17,162 nucleotides of DNA from Candidatus Woesebacteria bacterium RIFCSPHIGHO2_01_FULL_44_10 (GCA_001792465.1 MGGO01000005.1:2762-19923); one strand, 5' to 3'. Positions 1 to 6,438 are shown, numbered from the stretch's first letter. Made by a program: numbers and translations. The notes: a model not told the origin generated them from the letters alone.

Positions 1-109
1 CATCAGCTTCGGGTTTGGCATCCCCCAATTTGCCAACCAAAATCTCCTCTTTCTCAGCAACTTTGTATTGGCTCCCTTGTAGTTTAATGACTGCGTATTT
101 CACGACCAT
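1..109 (-). CDS. rplU: 50S ribosomal protein L21, N-terminal part (cut by window edge)
   Basis: L21 is a structural protein of the large ribosomal subunit that binds 23S rRNA. The 36 visible codons contain KYAVIKLQGSQYKVAEKEE followed by an acidic, lysine-rich stretch, which matches the family's opening (typically YAVIxTGGKQYKV). The gene runs off the left edge, so about two thirds are missing. The first ATG is at 109, but codon 3 is GTG (103-101); starting there gives MKYAVIK, closer to the family start, and puts the -10 box 9 bases upstream, the same spacing as at ileS. The start is therefore uncertain by two codons. A promoter (-35 at 137-142, -10 at 113-118) lies directly upstream, so the gene probably opens a new transcription unit, likely with rpmA beyond the edge (expected, not seen). 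Confidence 0.88.
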   Translation of the reverse strand, partial: MVVKYAVIKLQGSQYKVAEKEEILVGKLGDAKPEAD

Positions 110-112
110 ACG

Positions 113-142
113 ATTTTATCAATTCCTGGGGCAAAATGTCAA
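113..142 (-). promoter_or_regulatory. Predicted sigma70-type promoter for rplU
   Basis: On the minus strand a perfect TTGACA (142-137) is followed after 18 bases by TAAAAT (118-113), preceded by TGA as in extended -10 elements. The -35 box overlaps the stop codon of the upstream gene. The -10 box is only 3 bases from the ATG and 9 from the alternative GTG, so the transcript would be leaderless. Confidence 0.6.
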
Positions 143-462
143 TTGGCGGGGTGATAGTGATTAACACGGGCTTTAAGATCATTAAACTGACCGCGCGAAG
201 GCGTATCTGATAATTCTTCTTTCAACCCCCTAACTTCTCCCTCGACGCCATTCAATCTGACTTCTACTCTAACCAATCTTTTATCTACTCGATCCAGCCT
301 TTTATTTACCTGGTCAAACTCCGGTTTAATTCGTCCGGCATAGAATTTTGTTATTTCTTCATGAAATTCATCGGAAACAATCTGTTTGACGTCTCCTTTG
401 GTAGGGAAGCCGGCCTTCTTCAGAGCGAAAATCAAGTCTTTGAAATCAGCTGGTTTGCTCAT
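139..462 (-). CDS. Small hypothetical protein with C-terminal coiled coil
   Basis: I do not recognise this 107-residue protein. Residues 1-45 look globular and charged (a KPADFKDLIFALKKAGFPT start with a helical look). Residues 50-86 form a clear heptad pattern, with hydrophobic residues spaced through repeats such as VNKRLDRVDKRL and VEVRLNGVEGEV, predicting a parallel coiled coil of about five heptads. There is no signal peptide or membrane segment, so it is probably cytoplasmic. It sits between rodA (39 bases upstream) and rplU. No Shine-Dalgarno sequence is visible; a TGC-TATCAT -10 element lies 6 bases before the ATG, which suggests leaderless transcription. A role as a small oligomeric adaptor is possible but unsupported. 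Confidence 0.7.
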   Translation of the reverse strand: MSKPADFKDLIFALKKAGFPTKGDVKQIVSDEFHEEITKFYAGRIKPEFDQVNKRLDRVDKRLVRVEVRLNGVEGEVRGLKEELSDTPSRGQFNDLKARVNHYHPAN

Positions 463-468
463 GTTTTA

Positions 469-477
469 ATGATAGCA
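469..477 (-). promoter_or_regulatory. Extended -10 element upstream of the coiled-coil gene
   Basis: The minus strand reads TGC then TATCAT (474-469), a TGnTATAAT-type extended -10 with one mismatch. It ends 6 bases before the ATG at 462. No convincing -35 is seen at 16-18 bases. The spacing would place the transcription start at or beside the ATG. Confidence 0.4.
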
Positions 478-501
478 CACAATTTCAATTGCCGTCTACG
501 T

Positions 502-1539
502 TTATTTTCTTGCCGAAAGTACCATGCCCAGCATGGTCATGGTGGCAAGTAGGGACGAACCACCGGCGGAAACTAAAGGCAAAGGTACACCGGTAATGGG
601 CACAAGACCCATATTCATCCCAATATGCACCACGGTTTGAGTAAAAAGAGTCAAAAATACTCCGGACAAAAAGGCCCTGGCCACCGGATTTTTAGGGTTA
701 TCAACCGCCGAAGTAATTCTCCAAAGCACAAAAAAAGATCCTACCAAGACCAGTCCCGCTCCCAAAAATCCCAGCTCTTCCGCAATTGATGCAAAAATAA
801 AATCGTTGTGCCGTTCCGGCAGAAAGTAAAGCTGGGTTTGCACCCCTTCACCTATCCCTCGACCCGTCATCTTTCCAGAACCAACTGCGATCATTGCCTG
901 GATCGCATTATAGCCCGCTCCAGACGGATCACTCTGCGGTGAAATAAAAGTCGTAATGCGCTCCCGCTGATATGGGGCCAAGGCAAACCAACCTACTGGA
1001 ATAGCCAAGATGGCCGCAAAAATTAAAATCAAGTAAAGTTTTCTGTCAACGCCGGTTGCCAGGAAAACGCCCACAAAACCCATGAAAGTCAGTATCGCCA
1101 CCCCAAGAGACGGCTGAGCAAGAATAAGTAATACAGGTAGTAAAAGTAGAACAAGTAGTTTCATAATCCTCGCCAATTTGAACTCAAAGCCATTTAGCTG
1201 ATTTGCCCAGAAAAGCAGCAGAAACGGTCTGACGATTTCAGCCGGTTGAATAGTTAAAGCACCAATGGGAATCCAGCGAATAGCGCCCCGGGTTACCTCA
1301 CCAATGGCAAGCGGCAAAATTAAAAAGATAATGCTAAAAACATACAAGTGCTTAGTAAAAGCATTAACTATAGAAAAATCAAGCTTGGCAAAAAAAATAA
1401 AAGAAAGAATTGCCAGTACTAGATAAACCCAATAAACCGGGAAAAAATCACTTGCTACCGAACGAAGAATAATCGCGCCAAAAACAATCAGAAACGCTAT
1501 TCCAAAGACCAGGAGAGGATCGCTAATTAGTTTTTTCAA
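502..1539 (-). CDS. rodA: SEDS-family peptidoglycan glycosyltransferase RodA
   Basis: RodA polymerises lipid II into glycan strands during side-wall growth, working in the membrane with a class B PBP. The protein has about ten hydrophobic segments and SEDS signatures: RGAIRWIPIG and IQPAE (residues about 84-101), GYNAIQAMIAVGSG (209-222), LPERHNDFIFA with the predicted catalytic Asp at 246, and the C-terminal PITGVPLPLVSAGGSSLL. The PERHxDFIFA wording favours RodA over FtsW. I chose the TTG at 1539 (345 aa). The ATG at 1629 would add 30 very basic residues overlapping ileS by 107 bases with no family resemblance. With the TTG start the overlap with ileS is 17 bases, and AGGG lies about 11 bases upstream. 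Oddities are QPSLG where QPDLG is usual, and SAGGSS for SYGGSS. Confidence 0.88.
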   Translation of the reverse strand: MKKLISDPLLVFGIAFLIVFGAIILRSVASDFFPVYWVYLVLAILSFIFFAKLDFSIVNAFTKHLYVFSIIFLILPLAIGEVTRGAIRWIPIGALTIQPAEIVRPFLLLFWANQLNGFEFKLARIMKLLVLLLLPVLLILAQPSLGVAILTFMGFVGVFLATGVDRKLYLILIFAAILAIPVGWFALAPYQRERITTFISPQSDPSGAGYNAIQAMIAVGSGKMTGRGIGEGVQTQLYFLPERHNDFIFASIAEELGFLGAGLVLVGSFFVLWRITSAVDNPKNPVARAFLSGVFLTLFTQTVVHIGMNMGLVPITGVPLPLVSAGGSSLLATMTMLGMVLSARK

Positions 1540-4348
1540 CTTTGAATTTTCCCTTTTTGATACTTTTGACCAGAGCTCTTTTTTTGATTTCCTCTTCAAA
1601 CTCCGTTGGCCAGGAAGGCAGCGACACATTAACCAAATCGGTTAGACTCGTTCCCAATTTCTTTCTTTCTTCCTGAATGGCGCGAGCAATTTCCCTGGCC
1701 TGGCCTTCTGCTTTTAATTCAGGTGTTATTTTCAGGTCCAATTCCGCCAATGTCTTACCTTTAACAATATCCTTAACATTAACCTCATCCTTTACTATAA
1801 CTTCTAATGCGGAAGAGAAAGAATACGAGGTTGCCAACGAGTTGAGTGGAAGTTTTAAGGGAATCTTGGCTTCTTTTCTAATCGCATGTGCCTTTTCCGC
1901 AACCTGTCTTACTTTCTGCATTTCACTTAATATCTTGATGTCATCTGCTCTTAATATCTTCGGCTTCGGCCACGAGGCCAGATGTACCGATTCTTCTTTA
2001 GTCAAATTCCTATATATTTCCTCAGTCACAAACGGAATAAACGGAGCGGCAAGTTTACAAACTGTAACCAAAACGTGATGGCAAGTCTCAAGAAAATCTT
2101 GGTTGGTTGCTCGCTCACGACTGCGGCGAATGTACCACCGCGAAAACTCTCCAACAAAGTCATTAATAAGACTCACCCCCAAAACCGTGTCGTAATTTTC
2201 AAGCGCGTTTGTCAAATCCCCGGTAAGTTGATTTAACTTAGCAACAATCCATCGGTCTAAGACGTTATTCGAATTTCGGATTTCGTGCTTCGAATTTTTT
2301 GGTCGCCAAGCAACCAAATTAGTATACGTTACAAAAAAGTTATAACTATTCCAGAGAATCAAAAGTGTCCCCTTCACTTGCTGCCTATACTCATCGGCGG
2401 AAATTTTGATATCGTCTCCTTTCATCACCGGGCTACTCATTAAATAAAGTCGTAGAGCGTCACCGCCATAGGTTGAAATCATTTCTTTGGGGTCAGGGTA
2501 ATTACCATAATTTTTGCTCATCTTGCGGCCATCCTTACCCAAAATAACACCGGTGACGACGACATTTTTAAAAGCGTGAGACTTGTTAAGCGCATTGGCA
2601 ATTACATGCAGGACATAGAACCAGGCGCGAATTTGGCCTGTGTACTCTACGATAAAGTCTGGAGGAAAAAAGTCGGCTAGTTTTACTTCACCCTCGAAAG
2701 GTTTACCCTGAGCGGAGTCGAAGGGGTAGTGGCGTTCGGCAAAAGAAGCGCTGCCAGCTTCAACCCAGCTATCCAAAACCTCAGGTACTCGCTTAGCGTC
2801 TCCCCCACAGTTGGCACATTTGACAATCACTTCGTCAATTTCCGGTTTATGAAGATTGTTTATCTTTTGCCCAGAGGCTTGCTCAAGCTCTTTAATTGAC
2901 CCGGGGACAAAGCGAGTATCGCAAGCTTGACATTCCCAAACCGGCACCGGTGATCCCCAATACCGGCTCCTGGAAATACACCAATCCGGCGCCGCCTCCA
3001 TACTTTTTAAAAACCTGCCGTATTTAAAATGATCCGGATACCAGTTTACTTTTTCGTTGGTTTTCTTCATTTGTGGTTTTAACTTTTGGATATCAACATA
3101 CCAGGCGTTTTGAGGATTATGAAAAAGCCGTGTCCCGCAGCGCCAACAATGGGGAATGCTGTGAGTTAATGATTCTTTTTTGTAAATTAGGCCGCGGCTT
3201 GCCAAATCAGCATCAACTTCTTCGTTAACGTCCAGGTAAAATTTGCCGCCAAATTTAGGTACATCGGGTTCGACATACCCCTCGTCGTTAACGTGCATTT
3301 CCATGAAAATGTTTTGAGCTTCCATCACTCCAAGGTCATCCTCACCATAAACGGCAATTGTGACCACACCCGTTCCTTCATCACCGGTGACAAAATCTCC
3401 GGCGACGATTTCAAAAAGCTTTTGACCTTTTTCCGCCTTGTCTCGATAGTAATCATAATGCGGAACAAATTTTTTACCTACCAATGTCTCCCCTTTAAAC
3501 TCATCAACCACTTGATATTTCGGTTGCTCGGATAGCATCTTTAGCGTTTTCTTGGCTAAAACATAGTACTGCTCCCCCTGTTTAACCTTGACGTAGGTTA
3601 ATTTCGGATTGACAGCCAGCGCTGGGGTGGCAATCTTATTCCAAGGCGTTGTCGACCAAGCCAAAAGGTAAGTGTCTTTTTCACCTTCCAGCTGATATTT
3701 ATAAGTCGTTGCAGGCTCCGTTACCTCTTTATAATTATCGGCATCCATAGCCACTTCGAAGTTGGCAATTGGGGTACTGCAGTGCGGGCAGTAAAGGGAG
3801 ACTCGCAGCCCCTTATAGATATCGCCTTTGTCGTAGATTTGCTTGAAAACCCACATCACGGTTTCCATGTAGTCTTTATCCCAAGTTCGATAAGCGTTTT
3901 TAAAATCCACCCACCGCCCGACGTGATTGACATACCACTCCCACTCCCCTGAGACCTGATTGACGTAAGCGAAGCATTCTTCAATAAACTTTTTCACTCC
4001 CACTTTTTCTTCAATATCTTTTTTGCGCTTAAGCCCCAATTTCTTTTCAACCTTATTTTCGGCCGGGAGTCCGTGGCCGTCCCACCCCCAAACGCGCTGG
4101 ACACGGTACCCCTTCATCGTCCAAAACCTGGGGAAAATGTCTTTGGGAATTGAAGAAAGCAAGTTTCCGTAATGAGGTAAGCCGGTGATAAATGGCGGAC
4201 CGTCCAAAAAAGTCCAGGTTTTATTTTTTGGCCTGCTTTCAACCGATTTTTCAAAGATTTTGTTTTTTTGCCAATAAGCCAAAATATTCTCTTCCATCTT
4301 TGGAAAATCTACTTTTGTATCAACAGAATCGAAAAAACTTTTGGCCAT
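1523..4348 (-). CDS. ileS: Isoleucine--tRNA ligase (eukaryote-like type 2)
   Basis: This enzyme charges tRNA-Ile with isoleucine in the cytoplasm. The 941-residue class I synthetase shows the HIGH-type motif GLPHYGN (56-62, with Asn for the last His), WGWDGHGLPAE (87-97), the CP1 editing domain from about 200 to 400 including TTPWN and GEDD (335-338), a zinc pair CxxC at 188-191, a second zinc ribbon (CQAC at 473-476 and CANC at 511-514), EYTGQIRAWFY, and KMSKN (609-613). The C-terminal anticodon-binding helical region follows. The length and GPPFxTGLPHYG wording fit the type-2 clade. Two short in-frame insertions (684-695 and 544-551) look repeat-derived. The editing site deviates from consensus. 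It has its own promoter 9 bases upstream and no Shine-Dalgarno sequence. rodA begins inside its last codons. Confidence 0.96.
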   Translation of the reverse strand: MAKSFFDSVDTKVDFPKMEENILAYWQKNKIFEKSVESRPKNKTWTFLDGPPFITGLPHYGNLLSSIPKDIFPRFWTMKGYRVQRVWGWDGHGLPAENKVEKKLGLKRKKDIEEKVGVKKFIEECFAYVNQVSGEWEWYVNHVGRWVDFKNAYRTWDKDYMETVMWVFKQIYDKGDIYKGLRVSLYCPHCSTPIANFEVAMDADNYKEVTEPATTYKYQLEGEKDTYLLAWSTTPWNKIATPALAVNPKLTYVKVKQGEQYYVLAKKTLKMLSEQPKYQVVDEFKGETLVGKKFVPHYDYYRDKAEKGQKLFEIVAGDFVTGDEGTGVVTIAVYGEDDLGVMEAQNIFMEMHVNDEGYVEPDVPKFGGKFYLDVNEEVDADLASRGLIYKKESLTHSIPHCWRCGTRLFHNPQNAWYVDIQKLKPQMKKTNEKVNWYPDHFKYGRFLKSMEAAPDWCISRSRYWGSPVPVWECQACDTRFVPGSIKELEQASGQKINNLHKPEIDEVIVKCANCGGDAKRVPEVLDSWVEAGSASFAERHYPFDSAQGKPFEGEVKLADFFPPDFIVEYTGQIRAWFYVLHVIANALNKSHAFKNVVVTGVILGKDGRKMSKNYGNYPDPKEMISTYGGDALRLYLMSSPVMKGDDIKISADEYRQQVKGTLLILWNSYNFFVTYTNLVAWRPKNSKHEIRNSNNVLDRWIVAKLNQLTGDLTNALENYDTVLGVSLINDFVGEFSRWYIRRSRERATNQDFLETCHHVLVTVCKLAAPFIPFVTEEIYRNLTKEESVHLASWPKPKILRADDIKILSEMQKVRQVAEKAHAIRKEAKIPLKLPLNSLATSYSFSSALEVIVKDEVNVKDIVKGKTLAELDLKITPELKAEGQAREIARAIQEERKKLGTSLTDLVNVSLPSWPTEFEEEIKKRALVKSIKKGKFKVEKTN
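2264..2299 (-). repeat. AT-rich dispersed-type repeat inserted in frame in ileS
   Basis: Positions 2267-2296 contain ATTCGAAT- and TTCGAA-type palindromes around a GGATTTCGTGC core. On the coding strand it translates as KNSKHEIRNSNN (IleRS residues 684-695), between the conserved NLVAWRP and NVLDRW blocks. This resembles NSKFEIRNS-type peptides that I recall from many environmental draft genomes, where they derive from dispersed repeats. Only one copy is present here, so repeat status rests on recall. Confidence 0.45.
2696..2725 (-). repeat. REP-like palindromic element inserted in frame in ileS
   Basis: The plus strand at 2706-2725 reads CCCTGAGCGGAGTCGAAGGG, an imperfect inverted repeat (CCCT/AGGG arms with a tandem G-A mismatch). 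In ileS it encodes DSAQGKPF (residues 544-551) directly after PF, so PF is duplicated around a 24-base insert (2696-2719): RHYPF, insert, EGEVKL. Removing the insert restores the wording expected of IleRS. The motif resembles a GAGCGxAGTCGAAG repeat that I recall as widespread in bacterial genomes. Confidence 0.55.
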
Positions 4349-4357
4349 ACTCTTGCT

Positions 4358-4386
4358 ATTTTACACGCTTGCAATCCCTTTGACAA
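4358..4386 (-). promoter_or_regulatory. ileS: Predicted promoter for ileS
   Basis: The minus strand has TTGTCA (4386-4381), a 17-base spacer and TAAAAT (4363-4358), each one mismatch from consensus. The -10 ends 9 bases before the ATG at 4348, giving a leader of about 3 bases. It overlaps a divergent plus-strand promoter (4369-4398), so the two polymerases would compete. Confidence 0.6.
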
Positions 4387-4398
4387 ACCTGGTATAAT
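4369..4398 (+). promoter_or_regulatory. Predicted extended -10 promoter for the candidate small RNA
   Basis: The plus strand has TTGCAA (4369-4374), an 18-base spacer and a perfect TATAAT (4393-4398) preceded by TGG, making a full TGnTATAAT extended -10. The expected start, 7 bases on, is 4405, exactly the first base of the closing stem of the structured segment that follows. Confidence 0.55.
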
Positions 4399-4404
4399 GC
4401 TTTT

Positions 4405-4480
4405 GGCGGATGGCTTGGCCACCCATCGGTAACCAACCCGATGCTGAACCAAGCATAACTCTTTTAAGAGGCTCCGCCGC
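4405..4480 (+). ncRNA. Candidate structured small RNA, family unknown
   Basis: Seen in the sequence: a nested three-way-junction fold. A closing stem pairs GGCGGA (4405-4410) with TCCGCC (4473-4478). A long arm pairs GCTTGG (4413-4418) with CCAAGC (4449-4454) and, inside it, CATCGG (4424-4429) with CCGATG (4438-4443) around an 8-base loop. A short arm pairs CTCT (4459-4462) with AGAG (4467-4470). All three six-base stems are perfect. The plus-strand promoter upstream predicts a start at 4405, which is why I favour this strand; the palindromic pairing would also fold on the minus strand. There is no strong terminator, only CTTTCATTTT downstream. It matches no RNA class I know. It lies between ileS and the 152-residue gene, whose 3' end it nearly touches. 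Confidence 0.45.
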
Positions 4481-4482
4481 TT

Positions 4483-4941
4483 TCATTTTCCAAATTCTGC
4501 AAGAACTTCTTCAGCAGAAATTGTCTTGCCGGGTTTTATAATCCCTTTGTATACCCGATAAGCTAGTTTGTGTGCCAATGATTTCTTGCCCACATGTTTA
4601 AAAACAAATTGATCTTTCTGAACGGCAATGCCATGTTTGCGACAAATAAGCATCACTCTGTCCTTAATAATAGTCTCTTTGCCTGGATATTCTACATCAA
4701 CAATAGCTTCAGTGATTTTGCCGATGCGCTCTTTGAGAAGAAGATAAAGTAAAGTTGAAAAGACAAAAATATTGGTAAGTGCAGTGCTCCAGTCCGATTT
4801 ACGCAACTTTAAAGCAGCCGCAACTTTACGTTTTTCCCTGGCGGAAATTGCAATGGAGAATCCAATCCCATTGGCCAAAGCTAACACGGTTTTCTTGTTG
4901 GTTTGGTCATTCCTACCGCTCTGGTCCACTTCCACCCGCAT
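4483..4941 (-). CDS. Conserved-looking hypothetical protein, 152 aa
   Basis: I cannot name this protein. It starts MRVEVDQSG with an Asp at residue 6, has a TVLALANG strand, a central hydrophobic helix with Leu-rich FSTLLYLLLK (61-70), then AIVDVEYPGKE (79-89) with Asp82 and Glu84, and a basic C-terminal half ending in an EEVLAEFGK helix. A strand-borne Asp near the N-terminus and a later D-x-E strand recall an RNase-H-like fold, but this is only an impression. The hydrophobic helix is too short and charged at its ends for a confident membrane span. ATG at 4941; no strong Shine-Dalgarno or promoter is seen, only a weak TAAAGT 6 bases upstream. It is divergent from the small plus-strand gene at 5009 and is followed by the structured segment before ileS. 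Confidence 0.7.
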   Translation of the reverse strand: MRVEVDQSGRNDQTNKKTVLALANGIGFSIAISAREKRKVAAALKLRKSDWSTALTNIFVFSTLLYLLLKERIGKITEAIVDVEYPGKETIIKDRVMLICRKHGIAVQKDQFVFKHVGKKSLAHKLAYRVYKGIIKPGKTISAEEVLAEFGK

Positions 4942-4972
4942 AATTCAACTTTACACCATTTTCAGCCTGCTA

Positions 4973-5002
4973 TTGACCACGAAAAAACATCTAGCCTATA
5001 AT
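4973..5002 (+). promoter_or_regulatory. Strong predicted promoter for the small plus-strand gene
   Basis: The plus strand has TTGACC (4973-4978, one mismatch from TTGACA), an 18-base spacer and a perfect TATAAT (4997-5002). The ATG at 5009 is 7 bases past the -10, so the predicted transcription start is the A of the start codon. It is one of the closest matches to consensus in the window and faces against the surrounding genes. Confidence 0.65.
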
Positions 5003-5008
5003 ATACTT

Positions 5009-5198
5009 ATGAGTTTTACCGAAAAACTTTGGAGAAGAAACCTGCAGATAGCTGAAGACAGAGGCACACACACACACACACACCGATCACCCAGTTGATG
5101 ATTTGGTTAATGCAGCCATTGATGGAGTAGTCGAAATGATCAAACTCCGCAAAGAAATTGACGGAGATGAAAAAATCAAACCTCTAAGAAATCCTTAG
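5009..5198 (+). pseudogene. Small plus-strand gene with frame broken at a (CA)9 tract; possibly phase-variable
   Basis: From the ATG at 5009 the frame reads MSFTEKLWRRNLQIAEDRG, then alternating Thr-His, and stops at 5096-5098 (29 aa). In the +1 frame a protein-like sequence continues from the end of the CA tract: DHPVDDLVNAAIDGVVEMI, then a charged tail ending KPLRNP and a TAG at 5196-5198. Adding one CA unit (2 bases) or removing two restores a single frame of about 63 residues; the current nine units are out of frame. The C-terminal half looks like an amphipathic helix. The function is unknown. The promoter places the transcript start on the ATG. The stop overlaps the convergent ftsZ stop (5195-5197). 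It could be a phase-variable switch, a decaying gene or an assembly error in a dinucleotide repeat. Confidence 0.55.
5065..5082 (+). repeat. (CA)9 dinucleotide microsatellite
   Basis: Nine uninterrupted CA units, followed by CC. Such long dinucleotide runs are rare in bacterial coding sequence and are typical slippage sites. This one sits at residue 19-26 of the small plus-strand gene, exactly where its frame breaks. Confidence 0.95.
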
Positions 5199-6373
5199 TG
5201 GACCTTGCGGAGGAAAGCGGGGATTTCGAATTTTTCTCCAAATTCATCTTTTCTTTCTTCTTCCCCAAATTCATCCATTGGCTCTTCGATTTGAGAATCC
5301 GGTTCCTGAATGCTACTTGTGTCGTCACCAGAGCCATCGCTGACTACTGCTTGACTGACTATCCCCTGGATTGGAGCGACGCGTTCTTCACGGGCAATCT
5401 GGGCAATCCGTGACTGAGTTTCATCAAAGCCGGTTGCCACCACCGTAATCTGGATCTGGTCACTCATTTTCTCATTGATGATCGCTCCAAAAATAATATT
5501 TGCGTCAGTATCGGCGGCTTTGCTGATCACGCGGGCAGCCTCATCCACCTCAAACATGGTCAGGTCGTGTCCGCCCATGATATTGATTAAAACTCCCCTG
5601 GCACCCTCAATCGAAAGATCAAGAAGTGGCGAGGAAACCGCCGCACGAGCCGCCATTTGGGCTCTATTTTCCCCAACTCCGGTACCAATTCCAAGAAGCG
5701 CCGTCCCCGCGTCTTTCATAATGGTCTTAACGTCAGCAAAGTCAACGTTAACCAGTCCCGGAAGAGTAATAATGTCGGCTATGCCCCCCACCGCTTGGCC
5801 CAAAACACTGTCTGCAACTTTGAAAGCTTCCAGAAGCGTCATTTTCTTATCAATCACATCCATCAGTCTTTGATTCGGAACCACAATGAGAGTATCAACT
5901 TGTTCCCTTAACTTTTCGATTCCTTCCTCAGCCACAATCATGCGCCGCGTGCCTTCGAAAGAAAACGGTTTGGTAACCACCCCCACAGTCAAAGCGCCCG
6001 ATTCTTTAGCTGCCTGAGCAATTACCGGTGAGGCACCCGTACCTGTCCCACCGCCAATGCCTGCCGTTACAAAAACCATGTCAGAATCGATCAAAAGCTC
6101 TTTTATCTTCTCAAGAGATTCTTCAGCTGCTTGCCGACCGATCTCAGGGTCCCCACCAACACCTAACCCTTTGGTCAGTTTTTCACCAATCTGCAATTTT
6201 GTCGGAGTGGGGTTTGCCAGAAGAACTTGGGCATCCGTATTAACAACAATAAACTCAACACCTTGGATAGTACCATTTTCAACCATCGAGGCGACAGCGT
6301 TGTTGCCACCACCGCCCACGCCAATCACTCTAATTTTGGCTAATCTTGCGGAGTCTGGTTTTACTAATGCCAT
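5195..6373 (-). CDS. ftsZ: Cell division protein FtsZ
   Basis: FtsZ is the tubulin-like GTPase that polymerises into the Z ring at midcell. The 392-residue protein has RVIGVGGGGNNAV at 15-27, the tubulin signature GGGTGTG at 107-113, the catalytic T7 loop NVDFAD at 209-214, a C-terminal GTPase-activating region, an acidic variable linker from about 345 to 382 rich in Asp/Glu, and the conserved tail EIPAFLRK (383-390), which binds FtsA and other anchors. All key residues are present. It starts at the ATG at 6373, 65 bases after the ftsA stop, behind a GC-rich hairpin and its own promoter; no Shine-Dalgarno sequence is visible. It is the last division gene of the cluster and meets the small plus-strand gene tail to tail. 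Confidence 0.98.
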   Translation of the reverse strand: MALVKPDSARLAKIRVIGVGGGGNNAVASMVENGTIQGVEFIVVNTDAQVLLANPTPTKLQIGEKLTKGLGVGGDPEIGRQAAEESLEKIKELLIDSDMVFVTAGIGGGTGTGASPVIAQAAKESGALTVGVVTKPFSFEGTRRMIVAEEGIEKLREQVDTLIVVPNQRLMDVIDKKMTLLEAFKVADSVLGQAVGGIADIITLPGLVNVDFADVKTIMKDAGTALLGIGTGVGENRAQMAARAAVSSPLLDLSIEGARGVLINIMGGHDLTMFEVDEAARVISKAADTDANIIFGAIINEKMSDQIQITVVATGFDETQSRIAQIAREERVAPIQGIVSQAVVSDGSGDDTSSIQEPDSQIEEPMDEFGEEERKDEFGEKFEIPAFLRKVH

Positions 6374-6386
6374 AGTTTGTGAGCAG

Positions 6387-6415
6387 ATTCTAGCGTGGAC
6401 AGAGCGAAATTACAA
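6387..6415 (-). promoter_or_regulatory. ftsZ: Predicted promoter for ftsZ
   Basis: The minus strand has TTGTAA (6415-6410), a 17-base spacer and TAGAAT (6392-6387). The -10 ends 13 bases before the ATG, for a leader of about 6 bases. This would let FtsZ be made in excess of the upstream divisome genes. Confidence 0.5.
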
Positions 6416-6416
6416 G

Positions 6417-6434
6417 CCCGCGCCAAAGGCGGGG
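6417..6434 (-). other. GC-rich hairpin between ftsA and ftsZ
   Basis: The minus strand reads CCCCGCC, a TTT loop, then GGCGCGGG: a seven-pair stem with one bulged base. It is followed by CTTGTAATTTC, not a proper T-run, so it is a poor intrinsic terminator. It may cause pausing, partial termination or 3'-end protection of the ftsA transcript just before the ftsZ promoter. Confidence 0.5.
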
Positions 6435-6438
6435 TAAA

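Noticed and set aside
4380..4398. Plus-strand TTGACA followed by TATAAT as a consensus promoter
   Set aside because: The two boxes are only 7 bases apart, too close for sigma70. The TATAAT is better explained as an extended -10 with TTGCAA at 4369, and the TGACAA is the minus-strand -35 of ileS.
4405..4480. 5S rRNA fragment, tRNA or fluoride riboswitch
   Set aside because: CCCGATGCTGAAC resembles the 5S loop C, but the stems do not fit 5S and the length is too short. There is no T-arm or anticodon arm for a tRNA, and the fluoride-riboswitch pseudoknot bases are missing.
4349..4482. T-box leader controlling ileS
   Set aside because: A GGGTGG occurs on the minus strand, but there is no full T-box sequence, no specifier arm and no terminator T-run, and the predicted ileS promoter lies between the structure and the gene.
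5170..5198. Intrinsic terminator after ftsZ (CTAAG/CTTAG hairpin with a T6 run)
   Set aside because: The stem has only five AT-rich pairs and the T-run begins 8 bases or more after it; too weak to call.
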